A DNA stretch of 64,000 nucleotides. Origin: Margaritispora aquatica. Its lineage: Eukaryota; Ascomycota; Leotiomycetes; Helotiales; Discinellaceae. The number at the start of each line of letters is the position of its first letter. Position 1 is the first letter of the stretch. Location: contig VJWN01000027.1 of assembly GCA_007644065.1 (NCBI GenBank), positions 372,001 through 436,000 of the forward strand, written 5' to 3'. The notes under the pieces were generated by a model. The model was not told the origin of the DNA, did not search any database, and worked only from the letters and a program-made list of their open reading frames with translations. Positions 33,797 to 46,424 of this stretch are shown here, in pieces. The translations under genes were made by a program, and so were the position numbers.

Positions 33797-36566
33797 ATGG
33801 GATCAATTGATACTACCGTCTACACCTCCAAAATCCTCAAACAGTTAACGCTCCCCGAGAAAGTCAGCCTACTAGCAGCTAAAGATTGGTGGCGCACACC
33901 ATCCATCGATCGAGACGGCCTCTACGTCCCTCATATTAAAGTCAGTATCTACTCCCATCTCTATTCATACCTCATCTGCTGTAACTCACAACAATGTAGA
34001 CAACAGATGGACCGAACGGTGCCCGAGGAGAGAGCTATGTCAGTGGCATCAAAGCTGCTTGCTTCCCGTGTGCAACGAATCTCGGTGCTTCATTTGATGT
34101 AGGTCTATTACATAGACTCGGGCGTGAGATCGCAGCTGAGGCAATCTCAAAATCAGCGAGTGTACTACTTGCGCCGACACTGAACGTAATACGCTCGCCT
34201 CTTGGTAGGTGTCATTCACTTTTCAAGAACTCGCGAGACTAACAGCGCGAGGTGGTAGGACTTATGAGACATACTCTGAGGATCCGGTGTTATTGGGACA
34301 ACTAGCTGCTGCTTTTGTGAATGGTAAATACTTTTTTCCAAGATTGATTTGTTTCAAGCATGGTTGACAGTATTAGGATGCCAATCTATGAATATCGCTG
34401 CGACACCGAAGCACTTCGTAGCAAATGATGCGGAGAATCAACGAACTACTCTCTCTGCAGAGATAGACGAGCAGACGCTTCGCGAAATCTACCTCTATCC
34501 ATTCCAACTCGTGATGAAACACTCAAAGCCATTGTGCTTCATGACCTCGTAAGCGAAACTCATACGGACGGATGCTCAAACACTAATTGCCTCTAAGATA
34601 CAATCGCGTAAACGGAGCGTATGTCGCAGACGATCGCCGGTTAATAGACGACATATTGCGCAAAGAATGGGGATTCGATGGGCTCGTGATATCAGACTGG
34701 ATGGGTACATACTCGACAGCCGAATCACTCAACGCCGGTATGGACCTAGAGATGCCCGGGCCTTCAAAAATGAGAGGCAAGCTTCTCTTAGATGCTGTTA
34801 AAGAAGGTGTCGTCACAGAGGCGACCATAGACAAGAGTGTTTTCCGTGTACTTGACTTGGCCAAAAAATTAGGCAGATTCGAAGATGCACGAGGTGAGGC
34901 GCCAGAACAAGCACTCAATAATCCAGAGAGAGATATTTTCATACAGAATGCAGCAGCAGAGGGCATGGTTCTCCTCAAGAACGACAATGAAATTCTACCG
35001 TTACCGAAAGGTGCCTCAGTTGCAGTCATCGGACATTTCGCCACGACTGCTAGCTTGGGGGGCGGAGGAAGTGCAAGAGTGGACTCTTTGCATGCCATCA
35101 CTCCTCTAGAGGGACTCGAGAGAGTCGGGGTAGATTGTCGCTTCTCTTCCGGAGTTCCTGTATTCGGTGCGCTGCCTCACGCAGATCCTTCGGTAATTTC
35201 GAAAATTGGCGAAGCTAGCACCACCCAACCATCGGCAAAATGCATCAGTATACAATGGTTCAATGGCTCCACTGTAGGTAAGAACTTAGTTCACGATGAA
35301 ATAGTTCAGAACGCAGAATACATGATCAAGGAAGCATGGCCACACTACCTATCACAAGAATATTGCACCAAGATGACCTTCAGCATAACGCCCAAAACAA
35401 CCGGCCCGCATATATTCTCCATCATCTCAACCGGAAAAGCAATCTGCTCAATTGACGGACACGAAGTCTTCACACGCGAGCAAGAGAGAAACCTCAAAAT
35501 TGAATCCTTTTACATGTTCAAATCTAAGCTCGAGCGTCGTTTCACATTTCCTATGGTCACCGGCCAGACCTACGCCGTCACACTTACCTCATGGGCTACA
35601 GACGCGGAAATTCTTTCCTCGGCTCCTTTGTTCGGGAAAATGTTCCAAGGATCGTCGCTCCGCTTCTTCGAGCACGTCGACATCCCACTCGCAATCATGA
35701 CCGCTGCGAAAGTCGCCAGCGAAGCCGAGTACGCAGTCGTGTGCGTGGGCACCACGAATGAAGTCGAATCCGAAGGTTATGATCGCGATACCATGGATCT
35801 GCCCGGTCAACAGGACGAACTTATCGCCGCTGTTGCGGCCGCGAATTCACGCACCATCATTGTGAACTTCTCCGGTGCACCAGTGAGCTTGGCGGATGCT
35901 GTGGCGAAGGTGCCGTGTATACTGCAAGCGTGGTTTCCGGGGCAGGAGTGCGGGCATTCTGTCGCAGCGGTATTGACAGGTGCAGTGAATCCTAGTGGGA
36001 GATTGCCGATGTCGTGGCCTGTGAGGGTCGAGGATACGTCTTCGTCTGGAAATTTTCCTGCTGGTGAGGATGGGTTGTTGCATTATGCGGAGGGCTTAGA
36101 TGTGGGGTATCGTCACTTTGATCGGGAGACAACGCCGAAGGCATTGTTTTGCTTTGGGTTTGGACTTTCGTATACGAAGTTTGAGGTGTCGAGTTCAGAA
36201 GCAACGAAGAGAGTTCTTCAAGGGGTGAATGATTCTGCTGAGATTCAATGTCGAATCCAAAATACGGGTTCGAGAGGCGGGAAGTGCGTCGTACAGTTCT
36301 ATGTCCAGATGCCCTCGACAGATCTTGGTCTTGAGAGACCAGTGAAGGAACTTAAGGCTTTCGCTAAGGTGGAACTCGAGGCAGGCGAGGAAAAGATGAT
36401 TTCTGTGACGTTGGATAAGGATAGTGTGAGTATATATGACGCAACAAGTGCTTGCTGGAGGGCGCTAAAAGGGCGCCATGTTGTTCATATTGGGTTGTCC
36501 TCAGAATATATTTCGGCTGTTGTGGAGCTGGAAGTAGAGGATGAGTTCACTTGGACTGGCGTGTAG
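33797..36566 (+). CDS. Glycoside hydrolase family 3 beta-glucosidase with PA14 insert
   Basis: This enzyme hydrolyses terminal beta-D-glycosides. Five exons join: MGSIDTTVYTSKILKQLTLPEKVSLL..., then TTDGPNGARGESYVSGIKA..FPCATNLGASFD, then GGRTYETYSEDPVLLG, then TPKHFVANDAE, then the long exon from about 34597. The catalytic nucleophile is Asp in FDGLVISDWMGTYS. The substrate-binding KHF..ND block is present. A PA14 domain is inserted after the (alpha/beta)6 domain (about KCISIQWFNG through WATDAEIL). The fibronectin-III-like end has ELKAFAKVELEAGEEK. There is no signal peptide, so the enzyme is probably intracellular, unlike secreted cellulase-type beta-glucosidases. It is divergent from the sugar porter. 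The total is about 830-850 residues, normal for PA14-GH3 enzymes. Beta-glucosidase versus other beta-glycosidase is not certain. Confidence 0.92.
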
Positions 36567-36691
36567 TACATCGTAGAGCAGAAACTAAACAACCAGGTCG
36601 TAGAAACAAATCCTGCTTGGAACCCACCAAATTCTTTTTCGAAGCCTTGGACTACTTCTCCTCAGCCGATGTAATTCAGGCCAAGTTGTCC

Positions 36692-38107
36692 TCACAATCC
36701 ATCATCCTCCCCTCTCATACCCCTCCACCACTCACTCTGCCTCACCAGCTCCCCGTCTTCACCACCAAGCACATTCCAATACTTCTTCACAAACCAAGCT
36801 TTCGCCTCCCAACTCCTCGCTTCCCACGGCGTTCCATTCGTAGCCACAAACCCTGTCCCATCATCGCGATCTCTCTTATTCATACCAGCTCCACCCCAAC
36901 ACACAAGCCCCGTAAGCATATCATCAAAGAACTCATCCTCATCAAACTCAGGCTCTTCCTCTCCTTGCTCCTCGTTCTTTGCATCCCAGCTTTGGCATGA
37001 ATTCTGACTCCGTTCCTGGTCCCCCACCTCCTTCTGCCCCAAGATCAGATTCCGCCTCACAGTTGGAAACGGCAAAATATCAATAAACGGATGATGATCT
37101 ACAGTAATCTGCTCCCTACTAGGTCTCAAATCCGGTTTCATCGTCCTGAAAATCGCCTGCACTGTCTTCACCGCGCTCTCACCTCCCTCCCTGAAAAACG
37201 ACGAGTGCCTCTCCTCGCCACAAATCATCGCCTCGCTGACGCCTACATACAGACCAAGATGATACAGCGCGGCAGTCGTGCAAATGATTTCTATGCGCAA
37301 GGCATTGGCATATAGGTCTGGGACAGAAGAGGGCCCAAAGGAGAGGATCTTGATCCGGCTGTTGCAGAGATAGCTAGGGTCCTCGGTGAGGATTTTCACG
37401 TGCGGCGTGGTGCAGCCGCATTTGATGGTCGTTATGTAGGATGTCGGAGGGGTGGCGGGCGTGGTGTTGTAGTTGTAGTGAGAGCTCTGAGGTGAGGAGT
37501 TGTGAGAGCGAATTAGGAGGGAGGGAGAGAGGTGTGTTGTTGCGTCCCATGTGCTTGAGCTTGGTATACAAGCCGAAGACGCGTCTTTCACTTGAAGCAA
37601 AGGGTGTGAGCACTCTCCCTGTGGAGTCGTCGAGGGGCTGGCGATATAAAGCTCATCTTTGAGGCTACTCCGAGATGTTATAGTTGAAGCTTGAATCTGA
37701 CTTTGGGACGAGACTGAGTTGCCAGTCAGTATGGGACCTGGTGCTGTGGCTGTTACTGCAAGAGTGGCGTCAAGTCCAGAAGAGGCAGCAATTGCTTCCA
37801 GCTGCCCAAGACGCAAGCGAAGCTTCTCTCCTAACCGAGAACTAGTAAGATAACCTCCAAATCATGAGTCGCGTCGAAGAATAAACTCACGGTATCTCTT
37901 CTGCGCTTGGACATTCTGTTGTCGCCTCTTCTCCGGGTCACGTTTCGGCTTTTTCTTCTCTTTCGCCACGATCTCGCTGTTTGTGTTTTGATTCGGGTTT
38001 GACATTCTCAATTGTGTGAAAGAGGTATTTCCATCCACTCGATTGCTTCTAGTAGATGCGCGGGCAATGGCTGGTTGTTGATTGATGAGAAATGCAGAGG
38101 TCGTCAA
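36692..38107 (-). CDS. bZIP transcription factor with DUF3425 domain
   Basis: Exon 1 (to a GTGAGT donor near 37890) carries a lysine/arginine-rich basic region, KRDPEKRRQQNVQAQKRYR. It splices, acceptor TTAG near 37834, into REKLRLRLGQLEAIAASSG. The bZIP N-x2-A-x4-R signature is complete only after splicing; the zipper is short. The C-terminal domain is DUF3425: an IIC..ALYHLGLYVG-like helix, then RPSREQITVDHHPFIDILPFP, and GTPWEARSWEAKAWFVKKYWNVLGG with a closing WWRGMRGE. Between them is an acidic insert (EEGEEEPEFDEDEFFDD region). The first ATG at 38107 was chosen; an in-frame Met at about 38005 (MSNPNQN) is an alternative. It is convergent to GH3 with 125 bp between stops, so cluster membership is possible but unproven. 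Confidence 0.88.
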
Positions 38108-38421
38108 AATAAGCTGTTACGTACAGTAGCAGGGGTTGCCTTGGCGAGAAGCTGATCTGACTGTATCCTTACCATCCCCTGGTTGAGATCCACTGCTGTG
38201 GAGGCTACGGATTGATTTCAGGTAAGGATGATGAGCATACGTGAGTAGGCGCATGACGTGTCGATTTAGTAGATGATAATGGGATGGTTAAGAACCTCTA
38301 AACTGTCGAAAATATGTTGCAAAAGCACCAAGCGAGCAGCAGTATTCACGCATATTCTTCAATACTGTGAACGCCAAATTTCAAATAGGTATCTGGTCTA
38401 TCTATCTATCTCGAACACTCA

Positions 38422-41297
38422 TCATACATATCCCACCTCACCAAATAATCCAGCCCTAACTTGCACCAACGCAGCCAGCTCAAGTAAGAACTCTTGCAAG
38501 ATAATCACATTTGTCAAGACATGATTGACAGTAACCTGTTTTATCTCATCCGCTGTCTCCATCTCCGTCTCCGTACCCGCATCTAGAATGCTACCTCCTT
38601 CAGTGTCGCTAATACTCCCTTCTTTGCTTTCCACTCGTAAGTCTGGAAATGGGATGGCACCGATATCATCCTTCGATTTCGCCTGACTCATTTTCCTGGT
38701 TAAAATACTTTGGTCAATCGCAGCAAATGCCGCTGCCTGGCTATCTCGCACACTGTCGCCTCTGAATCTTTGGTTGTTGTCCCTCAAAGGACTGGGAGAG
38801 AAGGCACGAGAGCTCTGCGAGGAACCACGATTTGGAGGAGAGGGCATATCTCTCTTGATTGCGGGCGTCGCAACCCCGCTACTTCCTTCCTTCCTACCTC
38901 GTGGTGAGCGTGACCGAGATGGGGTTCCGAGTTCTGGAAAGATGCGTTGGGCAAGTGAGTCCAAGGCTGAAAGCCGCGGTGGCGACTGTGATCTTGATTC
39001 CCTCTCGGGAGCCAATCGGCTGAGGAGAGGTGTGGCTCTAGTCGATGAAGTGGCTTTGAAAGACTCGCGTCTTTGCTGAAGAAGCTCTTCAAACCGAGGT
39101 ACTTCTGTCTTGTAGGCCAGTACTTGGTCCACAAGCTGTTTGAGGTTTGTAAGGAGGGCAGGTATTTGAGAGTCTGATCTTTTCGGTGTCCGTCTGGCTT
39201 TCTTTGAAGCTTGTAATTGTGATAATTCTTGCAAGTCTACGTCATCAGGCGCAGTTGCAACCTCGGCATGTTCATCTTCGTCATAAACGTATTTGGAGGG
39301 GTCTGGTAATAACCAGCCATCGATTCGCATATATCCACAGGTAGCCAAATCGACCAATGTTCCAGTGAGCGAGAGATTGGTCTCAATCCCATTTGTGAAG
39401 AAAGTAGCAAGAATTGCAAGGAGAGTCTGCAGCATTGGATCTTCAGTACTCAAGGTATGTGAGATGAGATTTTTGGGTGCCCCAGGTATCGAGGCTTGTG
39501 AGCCTGGGAACCGCGAGGGCCCATCTGCAGCTTGTGGAGATATGAGAGCTAGAGAGCATGTGTGGCTCTCGACAGTGGTCATACAATCTTTGATGTGATT
39601 TTCGTACACTTCATCGAAGTTATCCTCTCCTCCAATGTTACCCGCCATTGTGAGCAAAAAGTCCATCTCCATATCATGAGCACCAATGGGTCGTTGTAAT
39701 CCATGCGATTGACTTGTCCACAATAAAGTCGTGACTGCATATCTGTGATGCCTCCTGAGGATAACGGAAACAAGCTGTAGTGTCACGGAAATGGTTTGTT
39801 CATTCGAGGATCGCAGACTTCCCTGTATCAAATCTACCAAGTTATACAAATCTGGCGAGGAGGTTTCATCTTTTGATTGCATCATAGTTGCCAGATCCAT
39901 GGATTTCCGCTTCCTAGCCGCACTTATGGATGTCCTTGGCTTGGATACTGCCGGGACCGAATCAGGCAACGCTAACAAATAGTGAAGTATGAGATGTATC
40001 ATATCAGGATGATCCAGAGCTTCCAATATTCGTCTCAAATATGTCAGTACAGCAACCGAAGAGCCACCGTCTACATCCGAAGACTCCAAAAGGGATGGAT
40101 ATCTAGACTGTCAGCAGTATTCTTCATGGGAACTGATATCAACTCACAGCAGCTGCTGAAGGAAAATCACTTGAAAGTGCTCCAATAATGTTTGCTTGAC
40201 CTCTATCGACTTGCAGTGATTCAAAACATCTTGCCAGAACACGAGATGTGACAAAAATGTGTCCATGTGCATTTGGAAGTCTGCTGAGCAAGAGCTCACA
40301 ATCTCCATAGTGGCTTTTGGGTGTTGATAATCTGAAAGTGCTAAGATGGGTGGTAGCTCATCAACGGGGTGGTCAATCACTAATTTCCGACTTAATTGGC
40401 TGTATAATGCTCCCAGCCCAGTTGCCATCAGTGTTGCGAGATCGCTTTCCACGATCCATTGCTCCAAGGGTCCTGAACTTGATGCAGCTTCGATGATGTA
40501 AAGTAGACCAGTCCGGGCAAAATCTCCAATCCTCCCTTCGTGATGTATGTAGTCTATCAGCAGATAAAACAGTGGGAAATCTTCTTTATGTGTTTTCCCC
40601 GTAAACTTCTCGTGAGCGTCCAGTCCTCCATCTGAACTTTCCTCCCGGTCTTGAGTTGTGAACCATGCTGGCAGAATCTCTGGATCGAGGCGTATCTTCG
40701 TGGTAATGTTGAAGGAGAGTTCTACGACCTCCACTTCTGTGTCTGATGCTAGTCGTATGCTGTTTGCCCCGGTGATTCGAACGAGAAGGTTCATCAAACT
40801 GTTCGAAAATATGTAATTTTCGACGAAGTCCTCCTCCTCACTCTCGATTAGTGTCGCAAAGAGAGCCACACCCTCCCTTATGATTCCTTCATGATAAGAT
40901 GTCCCAGCGATTTTGCCCACTGGTAGATATATTTGCTTCGCGGATGCAAATGTGATACACGGATGTGGTAGTGGTCGACGCGACTCGTCACTGAGAATTG
41001 CCGTCAACTCTCGTAAGCTACTCCTGATATTGTCGGCAGCATCATGGTCCCTGGAAATATTTGATACCCCACGCCATACTTGCTATACAACATGAGCAGA
41101 TTCTCCGGCCAAAGAGGGCATCACTGACCAGAAGATGGCTATATTCCCTCTTGAAACGTGCCAGACGCTTTTCTGGGTTATTTGACAGGGCTTTGTTGGC
41201 AGCTGGAGCAAGAGAAGTGCCCGCGATCAAGCGTTGCCACTGCAGAGAATTAGATTGCAGTTCACTTGAGGATATACTGTGTACTTACAAAATCCAT
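38422..41297 (-). CDS. fhipA: FHF complex subunit FHIP (HOOK-interacting, RAI16-like)
   Basis: This is an adaptor subunit of the FTS-Hook-FHIP complex, which links early endosomes to dynein in filamentous fungi. A 9-nt first exon (41289-41297) encodes MDF. It joins WQRLIAGTSLAPAANK..., including the conserved RLARFKREYSHLL. The next intron ends at GTATAG, so the protein continues QVWRGVSNISRDHDAADNIRSS, matching the family. The large exons hold RAI16-type helical repeats (ESEEEDFVENYIFSNSLMNLLVRI, FLSHLVFWQDVL, TLLAILATFFTNGIETNLSLTG). The C-terminal FHIP block VTVNHVLTNVIILQEFLLELA follows a long Ser/Arg/Pro-rich disordered stretch. The total is about 910 residues. Core residues look intact. 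Confidence 0.88.
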
Positions 41298-42113
41298 TGC
41301 AGTTTTCTATTCATGATGGGTGCTGGCGCATGAACATTGAATATTGAAGCCTGCGTGCCAGATATCACCCACCCAGCAATGCATGACAGAACCGTGCCAA
41401 AATCACAGGGATTGTAAACAAATATTGCAGGCATCGGAGGGGAGGTTCTTCCGTTTCCGAGAGGGAGAGGGAGCGAGAGCGAGAGCGAGACCGAGCTCGG
41501 AAGTCCTTGGCATTTATCCATCCCTCCCAAATTTTCATCTACATCATTTCATCCTCAATCCCTCTTCAATACAATATCATGATGAATGAAGTATCATTGT
41601 CACCTTGTCCTTTCGACAGAAATACATACTCACTTCAATACATTGCTTCGGTGATTGCATTCCTACACGATGTGAAGATGTCAAGATGTCAAGATGCCAA
41701 CAACAGCAAAGTTGACTAAAGAGGCTTGACTTATAAAATATACTCCAATTGTCTTCTCACTGCTTTGTCGGTTTCATGCCCTTCTATCCCTTGCCTCAGC
41801 ACACTGCTCTTACTTTGAGCTGATTCTCACCCATCTATCTTATTATTAGACTACTCGCATGTTTAGAGATGATCAATCATTTTGGTGTCCTGTATCTGTC
41901 ACTCTTCCACAGGCTACCTCCATTGTTGGTTCTGTTGGTATTGAAGAATTATTGTTACACAACACCTAACCCAATTTCTGTGGCTTTCTGATCTGTCAGA
42001 TGAAGGTTTCATGATTGTATCATTATTATGCTGCAATTCCCTCATTTGTGGAGACGAGTGTGAAGATTCATTGCTACTCGTCCACCCTACTCAATCATCT
42101 ACCGAACACTAAA
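41298..42113. other. Intergenic with purine hexamer tract
   Basis: About 0.8 kb upstream of two divergent genes (FHIP minus, hydrolase plus). It contains a purine-rich tract of GAGAGG/GAGAGC hexamers at about 41458-41492, close to the FHIP start, and pyrimidine-rich stretches before the hydrolase. No gene is seen. Confidence 0.55.
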
Positions 42114-43114
42114 ATGGAGAAGTTCTTTATACAGTTGCCCCACGATCCTCAAATACAATTCGGTTGTACCCTATTCACGTCCTCTTTATCAACTCGAAAG
42201 TCACTTATTGTATTCGTAAACGGTATGGATACTCCTCAGACGCTATGGTATCCCACTGTCAAAGCCCTTGTTGCTTCAGATCAAGCTGTAATTTGGCCCT
42301 CAATGTTGACATTTGATCGTCCTGGACAAGGTACAACGACAGGGCGTCGTGTAGAGCAGGGAGGTCGGCGGAACGATTGCTTCGATGCGGCTCAAGACTT
42401 GCACGGCCTCATCACTCAAATCAGAGACCATCATGTCAAAGCAGAGGAGCTGATTCTAGTTGCCAGCTCAGTAGGCTGCTCAATTGCTAGAATCTTTACA
42501 GATAAATACGCAGGGAGTGTTTCTGCGCTTTTACTTCTTGATCCTGAAATGGCAAATACCGACATCATTGAGCTTTTCCCGAATCCAGATGAATTAGATT
42601 TCGACGCTTCCAAGTTACCAGGAGGTGTCACCGTACCTCTTTTAAGGCAGTGTAGACAGGCACTTAGCAAAGTTTGGCATGCAAAAGCACCCACTCGAGA
42701 GGGATTGTGGCGGGGTAATCAAGTCGAATTGCTCCCATGGGCACACTATCCAAAACTGAAAGGACCGACACTAAACACTCCATACGTCACCATCCTTGAA
42801 CACGATACGGTCCACTTCCCGGAGTACTTAGAAAAGGTTTGTGGTTTGATATACTGTTGATGTCATAGCTGATTGGAAAGGTCCTGAAGTTACCTAGAGA
42901 AGCTCGAGTTCTGAATAGATTATACCCAATTCCTGCGTGGCATCAATATATGAAAGATCTTATCACTATCGCGAAGCCTAACTCAAGAAGAGGACCTATC
43001 GAAGTTCCAGGGGCTGGGCATTTGATTCACGTGGACAATCCAAAGTTCGTTGGACAAGAATTAGCAAGACTTCTTGCAGAGCTGCAGAAGGATAAGAGAT
43101 CAAGTCACATCTGA
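42114..43114 (+). CDS. Alpha/beta hydrolase
   Basis: Two exons (42114 to about 42837; acceptor GTCATAG near 42869, then to 43114) give about 320 residues. Features of the alpha/beta fold are LIVFVNGMDTPQTLW (strand 3/oxyanion), FDRPGQGTT, the elbow LILVASSVGCSIAR with Ser119, LLLLDPEM, and a late GAGHLIHVD with the candidate catalytic His. The elbow is A-S-S-V-G rather than classic G-x-S-x-G, a variant also seen in other fungal hydrolases of this kind. The Met at 42114 was chosen over one 99 bp upstream because the conserved part begins right after it. Substrate and pathway are unknown; there is no signal peptide. Confidence 0.8.
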
Positions 43115-44158
43115 TGCTTGCAATTAGTTCGACGGCTAATGTTACTTATCCCATGCTTGCCTGGACATCCCATTCTCACATTCTGACTCTTTATGGTTGT
43201 CGTTAACGATCTTAGCTCAGAATGGAATGCCATCCACCACGCAATGTATTTCTCCGTGTCTGCTATGCGAATTCTTTGGTTTTTCCATGTCAAGCATATG
43301 TAAGTAGTAGTAGCAAATGGTCGTCTGCTTAATGTATAAGCATTTCCAAGTGTTAAGGTTCTTATCGCCCAGTCCGCAAGTGCGGCCCCGCACTTCCAGG
43401 ATGTTGCCCACCCACAACACTCACCCCATTATCGACCTTCCACAAGCAGTCCGGCCTCCAGGTTCTCCTTCAAATCAATTAGCAATACCCTAGGTGCTTA
43501 GAGAGATCGTGTGTGTGTTATGCATGATTGAACTACCGCTCATGGCCACACTGCCGAAAGATAAGCATATGGCTTGCTATTAAGCATTGTAGACCAAGCC
43601 TCAGGGGTCAGAACTGGGACTTCGTTGGTGCCGAATCACCCAATCCTTTATTTCAGCACAATTTCATTGATAAGCTTGACAAGTGTACAAGTGAATATCA
43701 TGTGCAGTAGTAACCTACTCATTGAAGGTGCCTTCGTTCTCATCTACACCTTCCGCATATTGACGAGGATATCGAACGAGTCCTCAAGTGGCGACTATTC
43801 TGCCAAGTGCTTGGTTATGAATACTATTCCTTGAGTTTGGTCCTTAGTCCTAACGATGGTGCATACTAAGCATGAACCCTCATGAGTGGAGGACCAAGTT
43901 GGATCTTCTCAAAACCTTCCTTTTTTGGATTTGGCCGAACTCGAGGTCTGTTAATACAATCATGACAAGATGCATTTCTTATCGAGAATAGACTTTCAGC
44001 TCTCACAAAAGAGGAAGCTCCTTTAGTGTTCCGTCAGCTCGTTGGGCTCTTAACAGAGAAGAGGCATAGTGAACTTTGTATAAGTACCATCAGTGCATGC
44101 TACGAGCACTGAACATTCCCTCCAAACCATCTTCTTAAGTAAAAGCTTCCTGGCCGCA
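43115..44158. other. Intergenic, no gene seen
   Basis: About 1.0 kb without a supportable gene on either strand. It must hold the promoter of the sedolisin gene; a TATAAG-type sequence at about 44080 (TTTGTATAAGTACC) is a plausible core element 80 bp before the start codon. Confidence 0.5.
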
Positions 44159-46424
44159 ATGAAGTTGTCTCTGATATCCTTGGGGTTTGTGGCATTTGCG
44201 TTTGCCAATCCTACTCCTCCCACTCATGTTATTCATGAGAAGCGAGAGCACCAACTTGAGAAGTGGTCCCGTCGTAACCTCAAGCTCAATCATGATGCTA
44301 TCATCCCAATGTCGATTGGGTTGACTCAAAACAATCTTGACAATGGCTATGAATTTTTGATGGATGTCTCGCATCCAGAAAGTGCCAACTATGGGAAACA
44401 TTGGTCCATGGACAAGGTATTCTCACGAAGCCTCATCATAAACACACGACTAATTTCAATAGATCAAAACAGTGTTTGCTCCATCTTCAGCCGCAATTTC
44501 TGCTGTCAAAGAGTGGCTTTTTGACGCTGGCATTGGAAGAGATCGCGTGAGGATGTCTCACAGCATGAGTTGGATCAAATTTAACCTCACTGTTGCTGAG
44601 GCCGAGTCTTTGCTCAAGACCAAATATGACATCTACGAGAACACAGAGACCGGAAAAGACCATCTCGCATGCGAAGAGTACAGCGTGCCAGCCCACATCA
44701 AGGAACACATTGATTTCATCACGCCAACCATCCACTTCGACGCTATGGTGAAGCCGATGAAGCATCGCCGTGATCTCCAAGGACGAGCAATCAAAGTGAC
44801 GCCCAGTACTCACAGCAAACAAAAGCCGGATGCTGTTCCACAGCCAGCAGTCACGTTCTCCTTAGCCAACTGTTATACATACGTCACGCCAGATTGTCTT
44901 CGCTCGCTATACAATTTTACCAATGGAACTTTGGCACTGTGAGAATCTTCAAGTAACATATCAAAGTGTGGAAAACTGACACGTAATCAGATCATCTTAT
45001 GGAATTGTTGAATACACACCACAAGCATACCTGCAAACTGACTTGACTTTGTTCTATGCAAACCTAGCACGACAAATCCCCGCCGCCACTGCACCAACGA
45101 TCGATCTCATTGATGGTGCTTCAGTTCAAACCACCACCAAATCGTTCGACTACAATGGGGAATCTGATCTCGATCTGGAGTATGCGATCGCTCTTGTCTA
45201 TCCTCAGAAGGTAACTTTGTATCAAGTCGGCGATCTCGTAGAAGGCGCATCTTTTGGCAACTTCTTAGATGCTATTGATGCCGCGTACTGTACCTCTGGC
45301 ACAGGAGACGATGCGACTTAGTAAGTATCCATCTGTAATTCTACTTTACTATAATCTGACCTACTAGTGATGCAACCTATCCAGACACTGCCTCTGGTGG
45401 CTACAAGGGTGCCAAGGCCTGTGGCACCTTTGCTCCAGCTTCGGTCATCAGTACATCATACGGATATAACGAAGCTGATTTGCCGGCCGCTTATGAGATG
45501 AGGCAGTGTAATGAGTATATGAAGCTTGGTCTTGCTGGTGTTACTGTTGTGTACTCGTCGGGTGATTATGGCGTTGCTGGTAATGGAGGCCAGTGCTGCA
45601 CCAAGGCGAAATGTGCTGGAGGAACTTACAACTCAGGTACCACTGGAACCTTCAATCCTTCATTCCCTGGTTCATGCCCATGTAAGTCTCAATTCTCATT
45701 GTAGTTATCTCCTTCGCGTAAACCGAATATAACCCTCAATCACAAAGTTTGAAGTTTGAGTTTCCCTCTAGATTTTGCCGTTCGCTCATATGTTTTTAAG
45801 AGACATGCTAACTCCATCGCAGACATCACCTCCGTTGGTGCCACTCAGATTAAGTCCAACACTCTCACAACCGCCACCTCCCCCGAAGAAGCCTCCGAAA
45901 CCGTTATCTACTCCGGCGGCGGCTTCAGCAACGTCTTCGCCATGCCCTCCTATCAATCATCCGCCGTAGCAACGTACTTCTCGGCCCATCTCCCCACCTT
46001 CAGTGCAACGCAATACAACAATTCGAAGACTGTGCGCGGCTTCCCTGATGTCGCAGCTAACGGCGCAAACTACGTCGTTGCTGTTGATGGAGCGCTGTCG
46101 CTCATTTATGGTACCTCGGCTAGCAGTCCTACGTTTGGTGCCATCATCACGCTTATTAATGAGAAGAGAGTTCAGGCTGGCAAAGCGCCGGTAGGATTTA
46201 TCAATCCGACACTCTATGCGAATCCGGGCGCGTTTAATGATATTGTTTCTGGGGGTAATCAGGGCTGTGGTACCGTGGGCTTTACGGCTGTTGCAGGGTG
46301 AGTGGTCCTGTTTCATGTTTGGTAAACTTTCTGCTGACTTCTATGCTGCAGATGGGATCCTGTGACTGGTTTGGGCACGCCGAATTATGGCAAATTGTTG
46401 GCTGTTTTCATGGCACTGCCGTAG
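44159..46424 (+). CDS. Secreted sedolisin-family (S53) serine protease
   Basis: This is a tripeptidyl-peptidase/aorsin-like acid protease secreted as a proenzyme. The signal peptide is MKLSLISLGFVAFAFANP. The propeptide (Pro-kumamolisin type, HEKREHQLEKWSRR... ESANYGKHWS...EWLFDAGI) is followed by the catalytic domain. Six exons are needed. The sedolisin Glu/Asp pair is in NGESDLDLEYAIAL. The oxyanion Asp lies in the SSGDYGVAGNGG segment and the catalytic Ser in YGTSASSPTFGA. FPDVAANGANYVVAVDG and the closing WDPVTGLGTPNYGKLL give the calcium-binding end. The full length of about 630 residues is normal. All catalytic motifs are intact, so an active extracellular enzyme is expected. It is the last clearly functional gene before the decayed island. 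Confidence 0.94.

Noticed and set aside
34583..35101. 172-codon minus-strand frame within the GH3 gene
   Set aside because: It is antisense to a conserved catalytic domain and has no domain or splice context of its own.
36692..41297. Including the bZIP and FHIP genes in the sugar cluster
   Set aside because: FHIP is a conserved trafficking gene, and the bZIP factor is convergent to GH3 with no direct sign of shared control, so the cluster is kept to three genes.
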